DNA of 64,000 bases from Silicimonas sp. GTDB lineage: Bacteria > Pseudomonadota > Alphaproteobacteria > Rhodobacterales > Rhodobacteraceae. Location of the stretch: NCBI GenBank assembly GCA_025800205.1, contig JAOXSD010000113.1, positions 1 through 64,000 of the forward strand, read 5' to 3'. Of this stretch, positions 16,411 through 25,939 are shown piece after piece. The notes below the pieces were generated by a model. The model searched no databases, was not told the DNA's origin, and was given only the letters and a program-made list of their open reading frames with translations. Position numbers and translations under genes: made by a program. How positions within the stretch are numbered: position 1 is the stretch's first letter; each line of letters starts with the position of its first letter.

Positions 16411-18354
16411 GTGCATGCTGCGCCCATGACCGATTTTCTGATGCTCGCCTTCGTTTTCCTCGTCGCCGGGGTCGCCTCCGTGCCGATCGCCACCCGGCTC
16501 GGCCTTGGCTCGGTGCTGGGCTACCTGATTGCGGGGATCGTGATCAGCCCGGTGCTTGCCCTTCTCGGCGTTGATGTGATCTCGATCCAGCATTTCGCGG
16601 AATTCGGCGTGGTCATGATGCTGTTTCTGGTCGGCCTTGAACTGGAGCCGCGCCATCTGTGGTCGATGCGCCACCAGCTTCTGGGCCTGGGCGGCGGCCA
16701 GATCGCCCTGACCACCGCCGCCGTCATGGGGGCGGCGATGCTGTTCGGCCAGCCCTGGAGCATCTCGCTTGCCATCGGTCTGGTGCTGGCCCTGTCTTCG
16801 ACCGCCATCGTGCTGCAGACCCTGAATGAAAAAGGCCTGATGAAAAGCCCCGGCGGCGAGGCGGGGTTCTCCGTCCTGCTGACCCAGGACATTGCCGTCA
16901 TCCCGATCCTTGCGCTTCTGCCGCTGCTGGCCTTCCCCGAACTGATGGATCTGGCCCCCGCCGCCGATGCCCATGGCACCGAAATCGCCCATGGGGCAGA
17001 GCATGGCGGCCATGACGATCATGGTGAGCATGGTGAGCATGGTGACGACCACGGCCATGGCGCCTCCATGAGCCTGGTGGACGGGCTCAATGGCTGGCAG
17101 ACCGCCATCGTCACCCTGGGCGCCATTGCCGCCGTGATCCTCGGCGGCTCCTACCTGACGCGCCCCACCTTCCGCTACATTTCCATGGCCGGCCTGCGCG
17201 AATTGTTCGTCGCCACCGCGCTGATGATGGTGGTCGGCATCGCGCTTCTGATGTCCCTTGTCGGCCTCTCCCCCGCCCTCGGCACCTTCATTGCCGGGGT
17301 GGTGCTGGCCAATTCCGAATACCGCCACGAGTTGGAAAGCGACATCGACCCGTTCCGGGGTCTTTTGCTTGGCGTGTTCTTCATGACCGTGGGGGCCGGT
17401 ATCAACTTTGCGCTGCTCTGGGACAGCCTTGCCCTGACCCTTGGCCTGACCCTCGGCCTGATTGCCATCAAGGGCGGCGTGCTCTTTCTTCTGGGCACGA
17501 TCTTCGGCCTCAGGGGCTCGGACCGCTGGCTGTTGACCCTGGGTCTTGCCCAGGCCGGCGAATTCGGTTTCGTACTCCTGTCTTTCACCGTGGCGAATGC
17601 GGTGCTGCCCGGCTCGGTCTCCGACCAGCTTCTGCTGGTGATCGCGCTGTCGATGCTGCTGACGCCCGCGCTCTTCATCTTCTACGACAAGGTCATCGCC
17701 ACAAAGATCATACGCGAGGAGGGCCGCGAGGAAGATGTGATCGAGGAGCCGGGCGAGGTGATCATCGCCGGCTACGGGCGCATCGGCACCGTGGTCGACC
17801 GCATCCTGCTGGCCGCCGGGCACAAGACCACGGTGATCGATTACGATTCAAACCAGATCGACGCGCTCAGGAAGTTCGGCGCCCGGGTCTATTATGGCGA
17901 CGCCACCCGCCCCGATCTGCTGATGGCAGCCGGCATCGACCGCGCCCGGGTGCTGATCATCGCCATCGACGAGCCCGAGAAGGTCACCCATCTGGCCGAA
18001 TACGCGATCAAGACCTATCCGAACCTCCATGTGGTCGCCGCCGCCCGCAACCGCCATCATGTCTACGAACTCTGGGCGGTGGGCTGTCGTGACATCATCC
18101 GCGAGACCTATGACAGCGCGTTGCGGATCGGGCGTTCGGCGCTCGAAGCCATGGGCGTGCCGCGCCACAAGGCGGAACCGATGGTGGAGGCGTTCAACGT
18201 GATGGACCGCCGCTCGATGCTGGAAGTGGCCGACGCCTATGACCCGGCGATCCCGCCGATGGACAACGAAGCCTATGTGGCCGCCGTGCGCGAGATCCGC
18301 GAGGTCTGGCATGAGGATCTGTCAGAGGAAATGCGCAAGATTCTGCGCGACTGA
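16411..18354 (+). CDS. CPA2-family monovalent cation:proton antiporter with TrkA-N domain (KefB/KefC-like)
   Basis: 647 aa; multi-TM LGLGSVLGYLIAGIVISP, GFSVLLTQDIAVIPIL; C-terminal EVIIAGYGRIGTVVDRILLAAGHKTTVIDYD. Confidence 0.9.
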   Translation: MHAAPMTDFLMLAFVFLVAGVASVPIATRLGLGSVLGYLIAGIVISPVLALLGVDVISIQHFAEFGVVMMLFLVGLELEPRHLWSMRHQLLGLGGGQIALTTAAVMGAAMLFGQPWSISLAIGLVLALSSTAIVLQTLNEKGLMKSPGGEAGFSVLLTQDIAVIPILALLPLLAFPELMDLAPAADAHGTEIAHGAEHGGHDDHGEHGEHGDDHGHGASMSLVDGLNGWQTAIVTLGAIAAVILGGSYLTRPTFRYISMAGLRELFVATALMMVVGIALLMSLVGLSPALGTFIAGVVLANSEYRHELESDIDPFRGLLLGVFFMTVGAGINFALLWDSLALTLGLTLGLIAIKGGVLFLLGTIFGLRGSDRWLLTLGLAQAGEFGFVLLSFTVANAVLPGSVSDQLLLVIALSMLLTPALFIFYDKVIATKIIREEGREEDVIEEPGEVIIAGYGRIGTVVDRILLAAGHKTTVIDYDSNQIDALRKFGARVYYGDATRPDLLMAAGIDRARVLIIAIDEPEKVTHLAEYAIKTYPNLHVVAAARNRHHVYELWAVGCRDIIRETYDSALRIGRSALEAMGVPRHKAEPMVEAFNVMDRRSMLEVADAYDPAIPPMDNEAYVAAVREIREVWHEDLSEEMRKILRD

Positions 18355-18393
18355 CCGCCCGCCGCTGCACCCCGTCGCGCCCCGCGCCCCGGA

Positions 18394-18618
18394 TCAGACG
18401 CCCTGGATCACCCGGATGAACACCTGGGGCATTTCGGCCACGGAATAGCCGCCCGGACGGGAAGAATTCGCATAAAGCATCATCACCCCACCGGCGAAGA
18501 TCGCCAGCATCGCCGTACGCGGCGGCGCGCCCCGGGTGAAGGCGCCGATCATCGCCGGGAAGGCCAGCGCGAAGACGCAGACCCCAAGCACCATGATAAG
18601 ATCGATATACTCAACCAT
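18394..18618 (-). CDS. Small membrane hypothetical protein
   Basis: 74 aa; two hydrophobic segments (IMVLGVCVFALAFPAMIGAF, TAMLAIFAGGVMMLYA). Confidence 0.5.
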   Translation of the reverse strand: MVEYIDLIMVLGVCVFALAFPAMIGAFTRGAPPRTAMLAIFAGGVMMLYANSSRPGGYSVAEMPQVFIRVIQGV

Positions 18619-18660
18619 TGGTGCAGATTACCGGGATAATTTGGCAGAAATTTGGCGGCC

Positions 18661-18761
18661 AGAGCGGCACCCTGAACACCGGATTCAGACGCGCCGCTCT
18701 ATCCTTTTGATTTAAAGCGCAATTTTTTCCGAAAGCCGGATTCCACTTTTCGGCTTGCGCT
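18661..18761. repeat. Intergenic inverted-repeat mosaic: AGAGCGGC/GCCGCTCT stem, then nested AGCGCAA/TTGCGCT and CCGAAA/TTTCGG stems
   Basis: Perfect arms at 18661-18668/18693-18700, 18716-18722/18755-18761 and 18729-18734/18748-18753. Confidence 0.7.
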
Positions 18762-20207
18762 CTATTCCGGATCGGCCGGGATGATCAGCCGTTCATCACA
18801 GGGCGCGACCCGCAGAATATTGGTCGTGCCCGGCTGGCCGAAGGGCACCCCCGCGGTCACCACCAGCTGGTCCGACGGCTCGGCGAACCCTTCGCGCACC
18901 GCTGCCCGGGCCGAGTTCAGCACCGCGGTCTTGAACCGGTCCACCTCGGAGGTCTGCACGCAATGGAGCCCCCAGGACAGCGACAGCCGCCGCCCGGTGC
19001 TTTCCAATGAGGTCATCGCGATGATCGGCACATGGGGGCGTTCGCGGGCCACCAGCAGCGCGGTGGTGCCAGATTGGGAATAGCAGCAGATCACCTTGAT
19101 ATCGGCGGTTTCGGCAATCTCGCGCGCCGCCGAGACGATGCCGTCGGCGACCGTGTCCTTGGGCCCGCCCCGGCTGGCATCGACGACATTGCGGTAGGTT
19201 TCGTCGCTTTCCACCTCGATCGCCACATTGTTCATGGTCGAGACCGCCTCGACCGGATAGCTGCCCACGGCGCTTTCCGCCGAAAGCATCACCGCGTCGG
19301 CGCCCTCGTAGATCGCGGCGGCCACATCCGAAACCTCGGCCCGGGTCGGCACCGGGCTGTCGATCATGCTTTCCAGCATCTGGGTGGCCACGATCACCGG
19401 CTTGGCCGCGTTGCGGCAGCGGCGCACCAAGCGTTTCTGGATTGGCGGCAGGTTCTGCACCGGCAGTTCGACGCCCAGATCGCCGCGCGCCACCATGATC
19501 GCATCCGAGGCCTCGAGGATCGCATCGAACTGCTTCACCGCCGCCGGTTTTTCGATCTTCGACAGGATCGCCGCCCGGCCCCGGCACAGCGCGCGGGCTT
19601 CTTCCACATCCTCGGCCCGCTGCACGAAGGACAGCGCCAGCCAATCGACGCCCAGGTCGCAGACGAACTCCAGGTCGCGCTTGTCCTTGTCCGAAAGGGC
19701 CGCCAGCGGCAGCACCACATCGGGCACATTCACCCCCTTGCGGTCGGAAATCGTGCCACCGACCATGACCATGCAATCGGCGAAATCGGCCCCGTGGTCC
19801 TTGACCTTGAGACGGATCTTGCCGTCATTCACCAAAAGCGTGGCGTCCTTTTCCAGCGCGTCGAAAATCTCTCGGTGCGGCAGTTGCACCCGCTGGCGGT
19901 CGCCCGGCGTCTCATCGAGATCGAGCCGGAAGCTCTGACCTTCCTCCAGCTCTTCGGAGCCGTTGGCAAAGACGCCAAGGCGCAGTTTCGGCCCCTGCAG
20001 ATCCGCCAGAATCCCGATCGGACGGCCCACATCGGCCTCCACCTCGCGAATGACCCGGTGCCGCTTGGCAATGTCGTCGTGCTCGCCATGGCTCATGTTG
20101 AGGCGGAACACGTCGGCGCCCGCTTCGAACAGCGCCCGGATCATCGCATAGCTGGAGGACGCAGGGCCAAGCGTCGCCACGATTTTTACGTTTCTGAGAC
20201 GGCGCAT
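18762..20207 (-). CDS. pyk: Pyruvate kinase
   Basis: 481 aa; MRRLRNVKIVATLGPASSS, FRLNMSHGEHDD, VMVARGDLGVELP, KPVIVATQMLESMI. Confidence 0.95.
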   Translation of the reverse strand: MRRLRNVKIVATLGPASSSYAMIRALFEAGADVFRLNMSHGEHDDIAKRHRVIREVEADVGRPIGILADLQGPKLRLGVFANGSEELEEGQSFRLDLDETPGDRQRVQLPHREIFDALEKDATLLVNDGKIRLKVKDHGADFADCMVMVGGTISDRKGVNVPDVVLPLAALSDKDKRDLEFVCDLGVDWLALSFVQRAEDVEEARALCRGRAAILSKIEKPAAVKQFDAILEASDAIMVARGDLGVELPVQNLPPIQKRLVRRCRNAAKPVIVATQMLESMIDSPVPTRAEVSDVAAAIYEGADAVMLSAESAVGSYPVEAVSTMNNVAIEVESDETYRNVVDASRGGPKDTVADGIVSAAREIAETADIKVICCYSQSGTTALLVARERPHVPIIAMTSLESTGRRLSLSWGLHCVQTSEVDRFKTAVLNSARAAVREGFAEPSDQLVVTAGVPFGQPGTTNILRVAPCDERLIIPADPE

Positions 20208-20364
20208 AGGGGTCCTCCAAATCCGGTTTCGCCCTCTATTGCCGGAAATGTTAGCGCATGACAACCGCTGGCGGAGCATGGTCACAAGAGTGTCACGCAA
20301 CCGCCCCCTTGAAACCCGGCGCCAGTCGCGTCAAGTCAGGGGGGAGTGACGCAAGGGGAGCAAG

Positions 20365-20667
20365 ATGGACGACCAAACCCGTATCGAGCTGGAAGCGGCC
20401 GCCTTCCGGCGTCTGCAGAAACATCTGATGGACGACCGCGCCGAGGTGCAGAACATCGACATGATGAATCTGGCCGGCTTCTGCCGCAACTGCCTGTCGC
20501 GCTGGTATCAGGAAGCCGCAGCCGAGAAGGGCATCGAGATGTCCAAGGCCGAGGCGCGGGAGAGTTTCTACGGCATGCCCTATGACACCTGGAAGGCCGA
20601 GTTTCAGACCGAGGCGACGGCGGAACAGAAGGCCGCCTTCGAGAAGGCGCACCGCGCCCACGACTGA
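20365..20667 (+). CDS. DUF1244-family protein
   Basis: 100 aa; MMNLAGFCRNCLSRWYQEAAAEKGIEMSKAEARESFYGMPYDTWK. Confidence 0.85.
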   Translation: MDDQTRIELEAAAFRRLQKHLMDDRAEVQNIDMMNLAGFCRNCLSRWYQEAAAEKGIEMSKAEARESFYGMPYDTWKAEFQTEATAEQKAAFEKAHRAHD

Positions 20668-20720
20668 CCGGCGCGGCCGGGTGTCCGGCCTGACAAGGCG
20701 TCCCGAGCGGGCGCCCGGGC

Positions 20721-22874
20721 TCAGGCCGAGCGGCGCACCCGGCCATCCGGCATCACCGGCAGCGCTTTCTCGATCGGCATCGGATGGGCGAATTTGTAGC
20801 CCTGCAGCCGGTCGCAGCCCATGCTTTTCAGCACCAGCGCCTGTTCGGCGGTTTCCACCCCCTCGCCGGTCACACCGATCCCCAGGGTGCGCGCGGTGCG
20901 GACCATGGATTCGACCAGTTGGCGGGCCGAGCTTGATTCCACGATCGGTTCGATCAGCCGCTGGTCGATCTTGATCCGCTGCGGCGAGAGGCGGCGCAGG
21001 GCAAGGATCGAGGCGCTGCCGGAGCCGAAATCATCCACCGCCAGCGCCACGCCTGCGCGACGCAACCCTTCGAGATTGCGGTGATATCCGACCGAGCCTT
21101 CGTCCAGCATCACCGCTTCGGGGATCTCGAAGGTCAGCCCGCCCTCATAGGACACATCAGCCAGATCGCGCAGCAGCGAGGCATCATGCAGCCGGGCGCG
21201 ACTGACATTGAAGGAGAGGTTCGGCCAGACCCGCGCGCCGCGCAGATGGGCGCGCACTTCGGCCACCGCGGCGCCGAGGATGAGCGCATCGATCCGCGCC
21301 ATCAACTGCGCCTCTTCGGCGGTGTCCATGAAATCGGCCGGCATCAGCACCCCGCGGGTCGGATGGTTCCAGCGCGCCATGACCTCAAGCGCCACCACCG
21401 CGCCGCTGAAACTGTCGACCTCGGGCTGGAAGACCGGCATGAATTCCCCCCGCACCAACGCTTCACCAATCTCATCGACCAGGGAGCGGGACGAGTGCAG
21501 TTCCTTGAGATCCTCGTCGTCGAACACCGCGACGCAACCGCGCCCGGCGGTCTTGGCCTTGTAAAGCGCAATGTCGGAGGAGGTCAGCAATTCGCCAGGC
21601 TCGATCAGAGGCGTGCGCGCAATGCCGACCGAAGCGCCGAAATTGCAATGCCGCCCCTCGAAATAGACCGGCATTTCCAGATCCTTGATCAACCGCGCGG
21701 CAACCCGTTCGGGCACGTCACTTTCCGCTGAACAGGGCATCAGAACGACGAATTCGTCGCCCCCGGTGCGTGCCACCACATCCTCCCCCCGCAGCGCGTT
21801 GCGCAGGGCGCGCGACACTTCCTCCAGCACGAAATCGCCCGCCGCGTGGCCCATCGTGTCATTGACCTGCTTGAACCGGTCAAGATCCACATGGAGTGCG
21901 GCAATCTCCCCGCCCTGTTTTTTGCGCTGCTCGGTCAGTTCCTCAAGCTTGAGGCTCAGGAAACGCCGGTTGCCGAGCCCGGTCAATTCGTCATGAAGCG
22001 CCTGGTGGCTGTATTCCTGGTTCGAGGTCTCAAGCTTGGCCGCATATTGTTCCAGCTTGCGCTGCTGTTCGAGCAGATCGGAAATGTCGATCATCAGAAC
22101 GACCCGGTCGCCATTGGCGGCCTGGGTCAGCACGACCTTGTAGTCGTTGGTATCCGTGGTGATCCGGTATTCCGGCCCGCTGTTGGTTTCCCAGGCCGAC
22201 AGGGTCTCGCGCAGCCAGGCATCCACGCGCCCTTCGGCGTCCGGGAACTTGCCGCTGTCCGAGGCCAGACGCAGCACCGCTTCAAGCTTCATCCCCTTCT
22301 TGAGAAGGTTCGGATCCGGCGAAATCGCCGTTGCAAAGGCCGGGTTCCAGATCACCAGCTTGTCACGGGCATCAAAGATCGCGAAGGGGTCGGGCGTGGT
22401 TTCCAGCGCACTGATCAGCCGGGTCTGCGCCGCCTCCACCTTGGACAGAAGATGCTCATTCTCGATCAACGCCAGTTCGGCCGCCTGTTCGCGGTCCTTC
22501 AGATCGTTGATATCGCGGATGTTCAGCACGCAATGGCGCCCTTCACCCACCGGATCGCAGATCACGAAAAGCGACACGCTGGCCCAGAACTCATCCCCGT
22601 TGTCGCACATGCAGCGCGACCCGATCGACAGGTGCAGCCGGTTGTCCGCCTGCATTTCGCGCACATGTTCCAGGAAATCGGCGATGTAATCCCTGTGGTG
22701 CATGTAATTCGGGTGACGCCCGAGCACATCGAGACGTTCCGCCTTGAACATCTCGCAATAGGCATCGTTCACCCAGACGATTTCCCAATCGACAGATTTC
22801 GACGGGCGATAGCCGATGGCCACCGCGTCCGTCGTGACAAACGGGAAATTCGAGATAACGTCTTCAAGCAGCAT
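20721..22874 (-). CDS. PAS-GGDEF-EAL domain protein (cyclic-di-GMP turnover)
   Basis: 717 aa; TGGDEFVVLMP intact; EAL-type region with ALEVMARWNHP in place of EAL; AVDDFGSGSASI; PAS-like N-terminus. Confidence 0.9.
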   Translation of the reverse strand: MLLEDVISNFPFVTTDAVAIGYRPSKSVDWEIVWVNDAYCEMFKAERLDVLGRHPNYMHHRDYIADFLEHVREMQADNRLHLSIGSRCMCDNGDEFWASVSLFVICDPVGEGRHCVLNIRDINDLKDREQAAELALIENEHLLSKVEAAQTRLISALETTPDPFAIFDARDKLVIWNPAFATAISPDPNLLKKGMKLEAVLRLASDSGKFPDAEGRVDAWLRETLSAWETNSGPEYRITTDTNDYKVVLTQAANGDRVVLMIDISDLLEQQRKLEQYAAKLETSNQEYSHQALHDELTGLGNRRFLSLKLEELTEQRKKQGGEIAALHVDLDRFKQVNDTMGHAAGDFVLEEVSRALRNALRGEDVVARTGGDEFVVLMPCSAESDVPERVAARLIKDLEMPVYFEGRHCNFGASVGIARTPLIEPGELLTSSDIALYKAKTAGRGCVAVFDDEDLKELHSSRSLVDEIGEALVRGEFMPVFQPEVDSFSGAVVALEVMARWNHPTRGVLMPADFMDTAEEAQLMARIDALILGAAVAEVRAHLRGARVWPNLSFNVSRARLHDASLLRDLADVSYEGGLTFEIPEAVMLDEGSVGYHRNLEGLRRAGVALAVDDFGSGSASILALRRLSPQRIKIDQRLIEPIVESSSARQLVESMVRTARTLGIGVTGEGVETAEQALVLKSMGCDRLQGYKFAHPMPIEKALPVMPDGRVRRSA

Positions 22875-22966
22875 TTGGTTCGCAGTCTTTATTTGCTGCG
22901 AACCCTAGGGCAGAAGACCTTACCTCACTGCTAACCTGCGGGCCAAACTGCCTAAAACTCTAGTGA

Positions 22967-23827
22967 TCAGAGCGCCGCTTTCAGGCTCTCGGCCAGGTAG
23001 ATTTCGCGCAGGCGTTTCGCCACCGGACCCGGCGTGCCGTCGCCCAGTTGCGCACCGTCGATTTCCACCACCGGCATCACGAAAGTGGAGGCGGAGGTCA
23101 CGAAAGCCTCATCCGCCGCCTGCGCCTCTTCGATGGTGAAAGCGCGTTCCTCGACCTGCATCTGCGCCTCGCGGGCAAAGGCCAGCACGGCGCGGCGGGT
23201 GATCCCGTGCAGGATGTCGTTCGACAAATGGCGGGTGATGATCGTGCCATCCTTGACGATATAGGCATTGTTCGACGTGCCTTCGGTCACCGTGCCGTCC
23301 TCGACCATCCAGGCATCATCGCAGCCCGCCGCCTTGGCGGCCATCTTGCCCATGCAGGGATAGAGCAGCTGCACCGTCTTGATATCGCGCCGTCCCCAGC
23401 GGATATCCTCGACGGAAATCACCTTCATGCCCACCTTGGCCGCCGGGCTGTCGGCGATCTTCTTCGACTGGGTGAAAAGCACCAGGCTCGAGGGCACTTT
23501 CGACGCATCGGGATAGGGGAAATCCCGGTCGCCATCGGAGCCGCGGGTGACCTGCAGATAGATCATGCCTTCGGTCAGATCATTCTGCGCCATCAATTCG
23601 CGATGGATCGCCAGCAATTCCTCCATGGTCACCGGGGCGGCCATGTCGAGTTCATTCAGCGAACGTTCAAGCCGTTTCGCGTGGCCGTCGAAATCGATCA
23701 GCTTACCGTCCAGCACGCTGGTCACCTCATAGACCCCGTCGGCAAACAGGAAACCCCGGTCAAAGATCGAGATTTTGGCTTCTTCCTCAGGGACATAGTC
23801 CCCATTGACGTAAACGATACGGCTCAT
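22967..23827 (-). CDS. D-amino-acid transaminase (class IV PLP)
   Basis: MSRIVYVNGDYVPEEEAKISIFDRGFLFADGVYEVT...GTSNNAYIV; next to dgcN/dgcA-like genes. Confidence 0.85.
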   Translation of the reverse strand: MSRIVYVNGDYVPEEEAKISIFDRGFLFADGVYEVTSVLDGKLIDFDGHAKRLERSLNELDMAAPVTMEELLAIHRELMAQNDLTEGMIYLQVTRGSDGDRDFPYPDASKVPSSLVLFTQSKKIADSPAAKVGMKVISVEDIRWGRRDIKTVQLLYPCMGKMAAKAAGCDDAWMVEDGTVTEGTSNNAYIVKDGTIITRHLSNDILHGITRRAVLAFAREAQMQVEERAFTIEEAQAADEAFVTSASTFVMPVVEIDGAQLGDGTPGPVAKRLREIYLAESLKAAL

Positions 23828-23829
23828 GT

Positions 23830-24789
23830 CTATCCCCATAGTTCCCGTGCGGGCGGATGCACCCCATCCGGCCCGAATTCCAATGCGTGATCCCGGTCTT
23901 CGGCCAGAAGCAGCGGACCGTCAAGATCCACCACCGCCGCCCCCTGCGCCACCAGAACCGCCGGCGCCATCGCCAGCGATGTGCCGACCATGCAGCCGAC
24001 CATCACCTCATAGCCTTCGGCCAGTGCCGCCTCGCGCAAGGCCAGCGCCTCGGTCAGACCGCCGGTCTTGTCGAGCTTGATGTTCACCATGTCGTACTTG
24101 CCCTTGAGACCGGGCAGGCTGGCGCGGTCATGGCAGCTTTCATCGGCACAAACGGGCAGCGGGCGGTCGATTTCCGCCAACATGCCATCCTCGCCCGCAG
24201 GCAGCGGCTGTTCGACCATCTTCACACCAAGGCGCAACAGATGCGGCGCCAATTCCGAATAGACCTCCGCCGACCAGCCTTCATTCGCATCGACGATGAT
24301 CGGCGCATCAGGCGCGCCGCGACGCACCGCTTCGAGCCGCGCCATGTCGCCCTCACCACCGAGCTTGATTTTCAAAAGTGGCCGATGGGCATGCTTCGCC
24401 GCCGCCGCCTCCATCGCCTCGGGCGTGCCCAGCGACAGGGTGAAAGCGGTGATCTCGGGGCCGGGTGCGGGCAGGTCCAGCATCTCCCAGACCCGCTTGC
24501 CCGCGCGCTTCGCCTCCAGATCCCAAAGCGCGCAATCGACGGCGTTGCGCGCCGCCCCCGGCTCCAGCAGATCCTGCAAGGCCGCGCGCGTCACATCCTC
24601 CGGCAGCCCCATAACCTCCGCCGCGACACTCTCCATCGTTTCGCCATAGCGCGCATAGGGCACACATTCGCCCCAGCCCTCGCCGACCCGAACGGTCAGC
24701 ACATGGGCCGCATCCCGCGACCCCCTCGAAATCGTAAAGGTCTCAGCCAGACGAAAGCTCTCGGGCGTCGCGGTGATCTTCAACGTCAC
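23830..24789 (-). CDS. dgcA: N-acetyl-D-glutamate racemase DgcA / dipeptide-epimerase-like enolase-superfamily enzyme
   Basis: 319 aa; RNAVDCALWDLEAKRAGKRVWEML, KIKLGG, IIVDANEGW; directly downstream of the DUF1611/dgcN-like gene. Confidence 0.75.
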   Translation of the reverse strand: MTLKITATPESFRLAETFTISRGSRDAAHVLTVRVGEGWGECVPYARYGETMESVAAEVMGLPEDVTRAALQDLLEPGAARNAVDCALWDLEAKRAGKRVWEMLDLPAPGPEITAFTLSLGTPEAMEAAAAKHAHRPLLKIKLGGEGDMARLEAVRRGAPDAPIIVDANEGWSAEVYSELAPHLLRLGVKMVEQPLPAGEDGMLAEIDRPLPVCADESCHDRASLPGLKGKYDMVNIKLDKTGGLTEALALREAALAEGYEVMVGCMVGTSLAMAPAVLVAQGAAVVDLDGPLLLAEDRDHALEFGPDGVHPPARELWG

Positions 24790-24817
24790 TTCTTCCTGTT
24801 AGAAACACTTATGAGGA

Positions 24818-24836
24818 CGGGGGGCAAAGCCCCCCG
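24818..24836. other. Perfect 8-bp GC hairpin CGGGGGGC-AAA-GCCCCCCG between dgcN and dgcA
   Basis: Read directly from sequence; no adjacent T-run. Confidence 0.6.
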
Positions 24837-24844
24837 GCCTTCTA

Positions 24845-25846
24845 TCAGATCGCCGCCAGCGCATCCACCAGACGGCCCGCACCATGGCGGAACGGATCGA
24901 TCGTGGGCAGGCCCAGACGTGCTTCGATCTCTTCGCAGAGTTTCGTCGCTTCCTCGTCGCTCAGCGCCTTGGTGTTGACCGAGACACCGACGACCTGCGC
25001 ATCGGGGTTGGCCACCTTGGCAATCGGCAGCACCATATCGCGGAGCGCCTCCAGCGAGGGCAGATCGTAATCCGGCAAGCCGCGCATATGGGTCCGGGTC
25101 GGCTCATGGGCGAGGATGATCGCATCGGGCTGACCGCCGTGGATCAGCGCCATGGTCACGCCGGAATAGGAGACGTGAAACAAGCTCCCCTGCCCTTCGA
25201 TGTGATCCCAGTGGTCCGCGTCATTGTCGGGCGTCAGCCATTCCACCGCACCGGCCATGAAATCGGCGATCACCGCATCGAGCGGCACGCCGCGCCCGGT
25301 GACCAGAATGCCGGTCTGGCCGGTGGCGCGGAAGGTGGATTTCATGCCGCGCTTTTCCATTTCGGCATTCATCGCAAGCGCGGTGTACATCTTGCCCACC
25401 GAACAATCGGTGCCGATGGCGAGGCAGCGTTTGCCGGTCCGTTTCTTGCCGTTGGCAATGGGATAGGCGACCGTGGGCACCCGCACATCATGGAGCGTGG
25501 CACCCGAGCGGGCCGAGGTGGCTTTCAGCACGTCTTCGTCGCGCAGAAGGTTGTGGAGGCCGGAGGCCAGGTCGTAGCCGATTTCCATCGCCTCGGTCAG
25601 AACCTTCAGCCAAGCCTCGGAAATCACCCCGCCCCGGTTGGCGACGCCCACGACCAGCGTGCGCGCACCCTTGTCATAGGCTTCCTGCAGCGACATGTCG
25701 GGCACGCCCACATCGGCCTTGCAGCCTTCCATACGGAACTGGCCGACGACCGCGTCGGGGTTCCAGTCGGCAATGCCCTGGGCCACTTTGGCTGCCAGGT
25801 TGTCAGGCGCGTCGCCCAGAAACAGAAGATATGGTGTGCGAATCAT
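24845..25846 (-). CDS. dgcN: DUF1611-family protein, N-acetyltransferase DgcN-like
   Basis: 333 aa; RTLVVGVANRGGVISEAWL, CLAIGTDCSVGKMYTALAM (P-loop-like), FRATGQTGILVTGRGVPLDAV. Confidence 0.8.
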   Translation of the reverse strand: MIRTPYLLFLGDAPDNLAAKVAQGIADWNPDAVVGQFRMEGCKADVGVPDMSLQEAYDKGARTLVVGVANRGGVISEAWLKVLTEAMEIGYDLASGLHNLLRDEDVLKATSARSGATLHDVRVPTVAYPIANGKKRTGKRCLAIGTDCSVGKMYTALAMNAEMEKRGMKSTFRATGQTGILVTGRGVPLDAVIADFMAGAVEWLTPDNDADHWDHIEGQGSLFHVSYSGVTMALIHGGQPDAIILAHEPTRTHMRGLPDYDLPSLEALRDMVLPIAKVANPDAQVVGVSVNTKALSDEEATKLCEEIEARLGLPTIDPFRHGAGRLVDALAAI

Positions 25847-25939
25847 CTCGGCCCCCGTTTGGTGTTCCGCGCGAGTTTCACCGAATTTGCGGAAAGGTCA
25901 TGCCTTTTCTGACGTCAATCTGGAAGGTTGGCGAAGATT

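Noticed and set aside
14111-17823. Long minus-strand ORFs (620 aa and 583 aa) opposite SGNH/MBOAT/antiporter genes
   Set aside because: Charged, Gly/Gln/His-rich shadow translations; the opposite strand has clear family motifs
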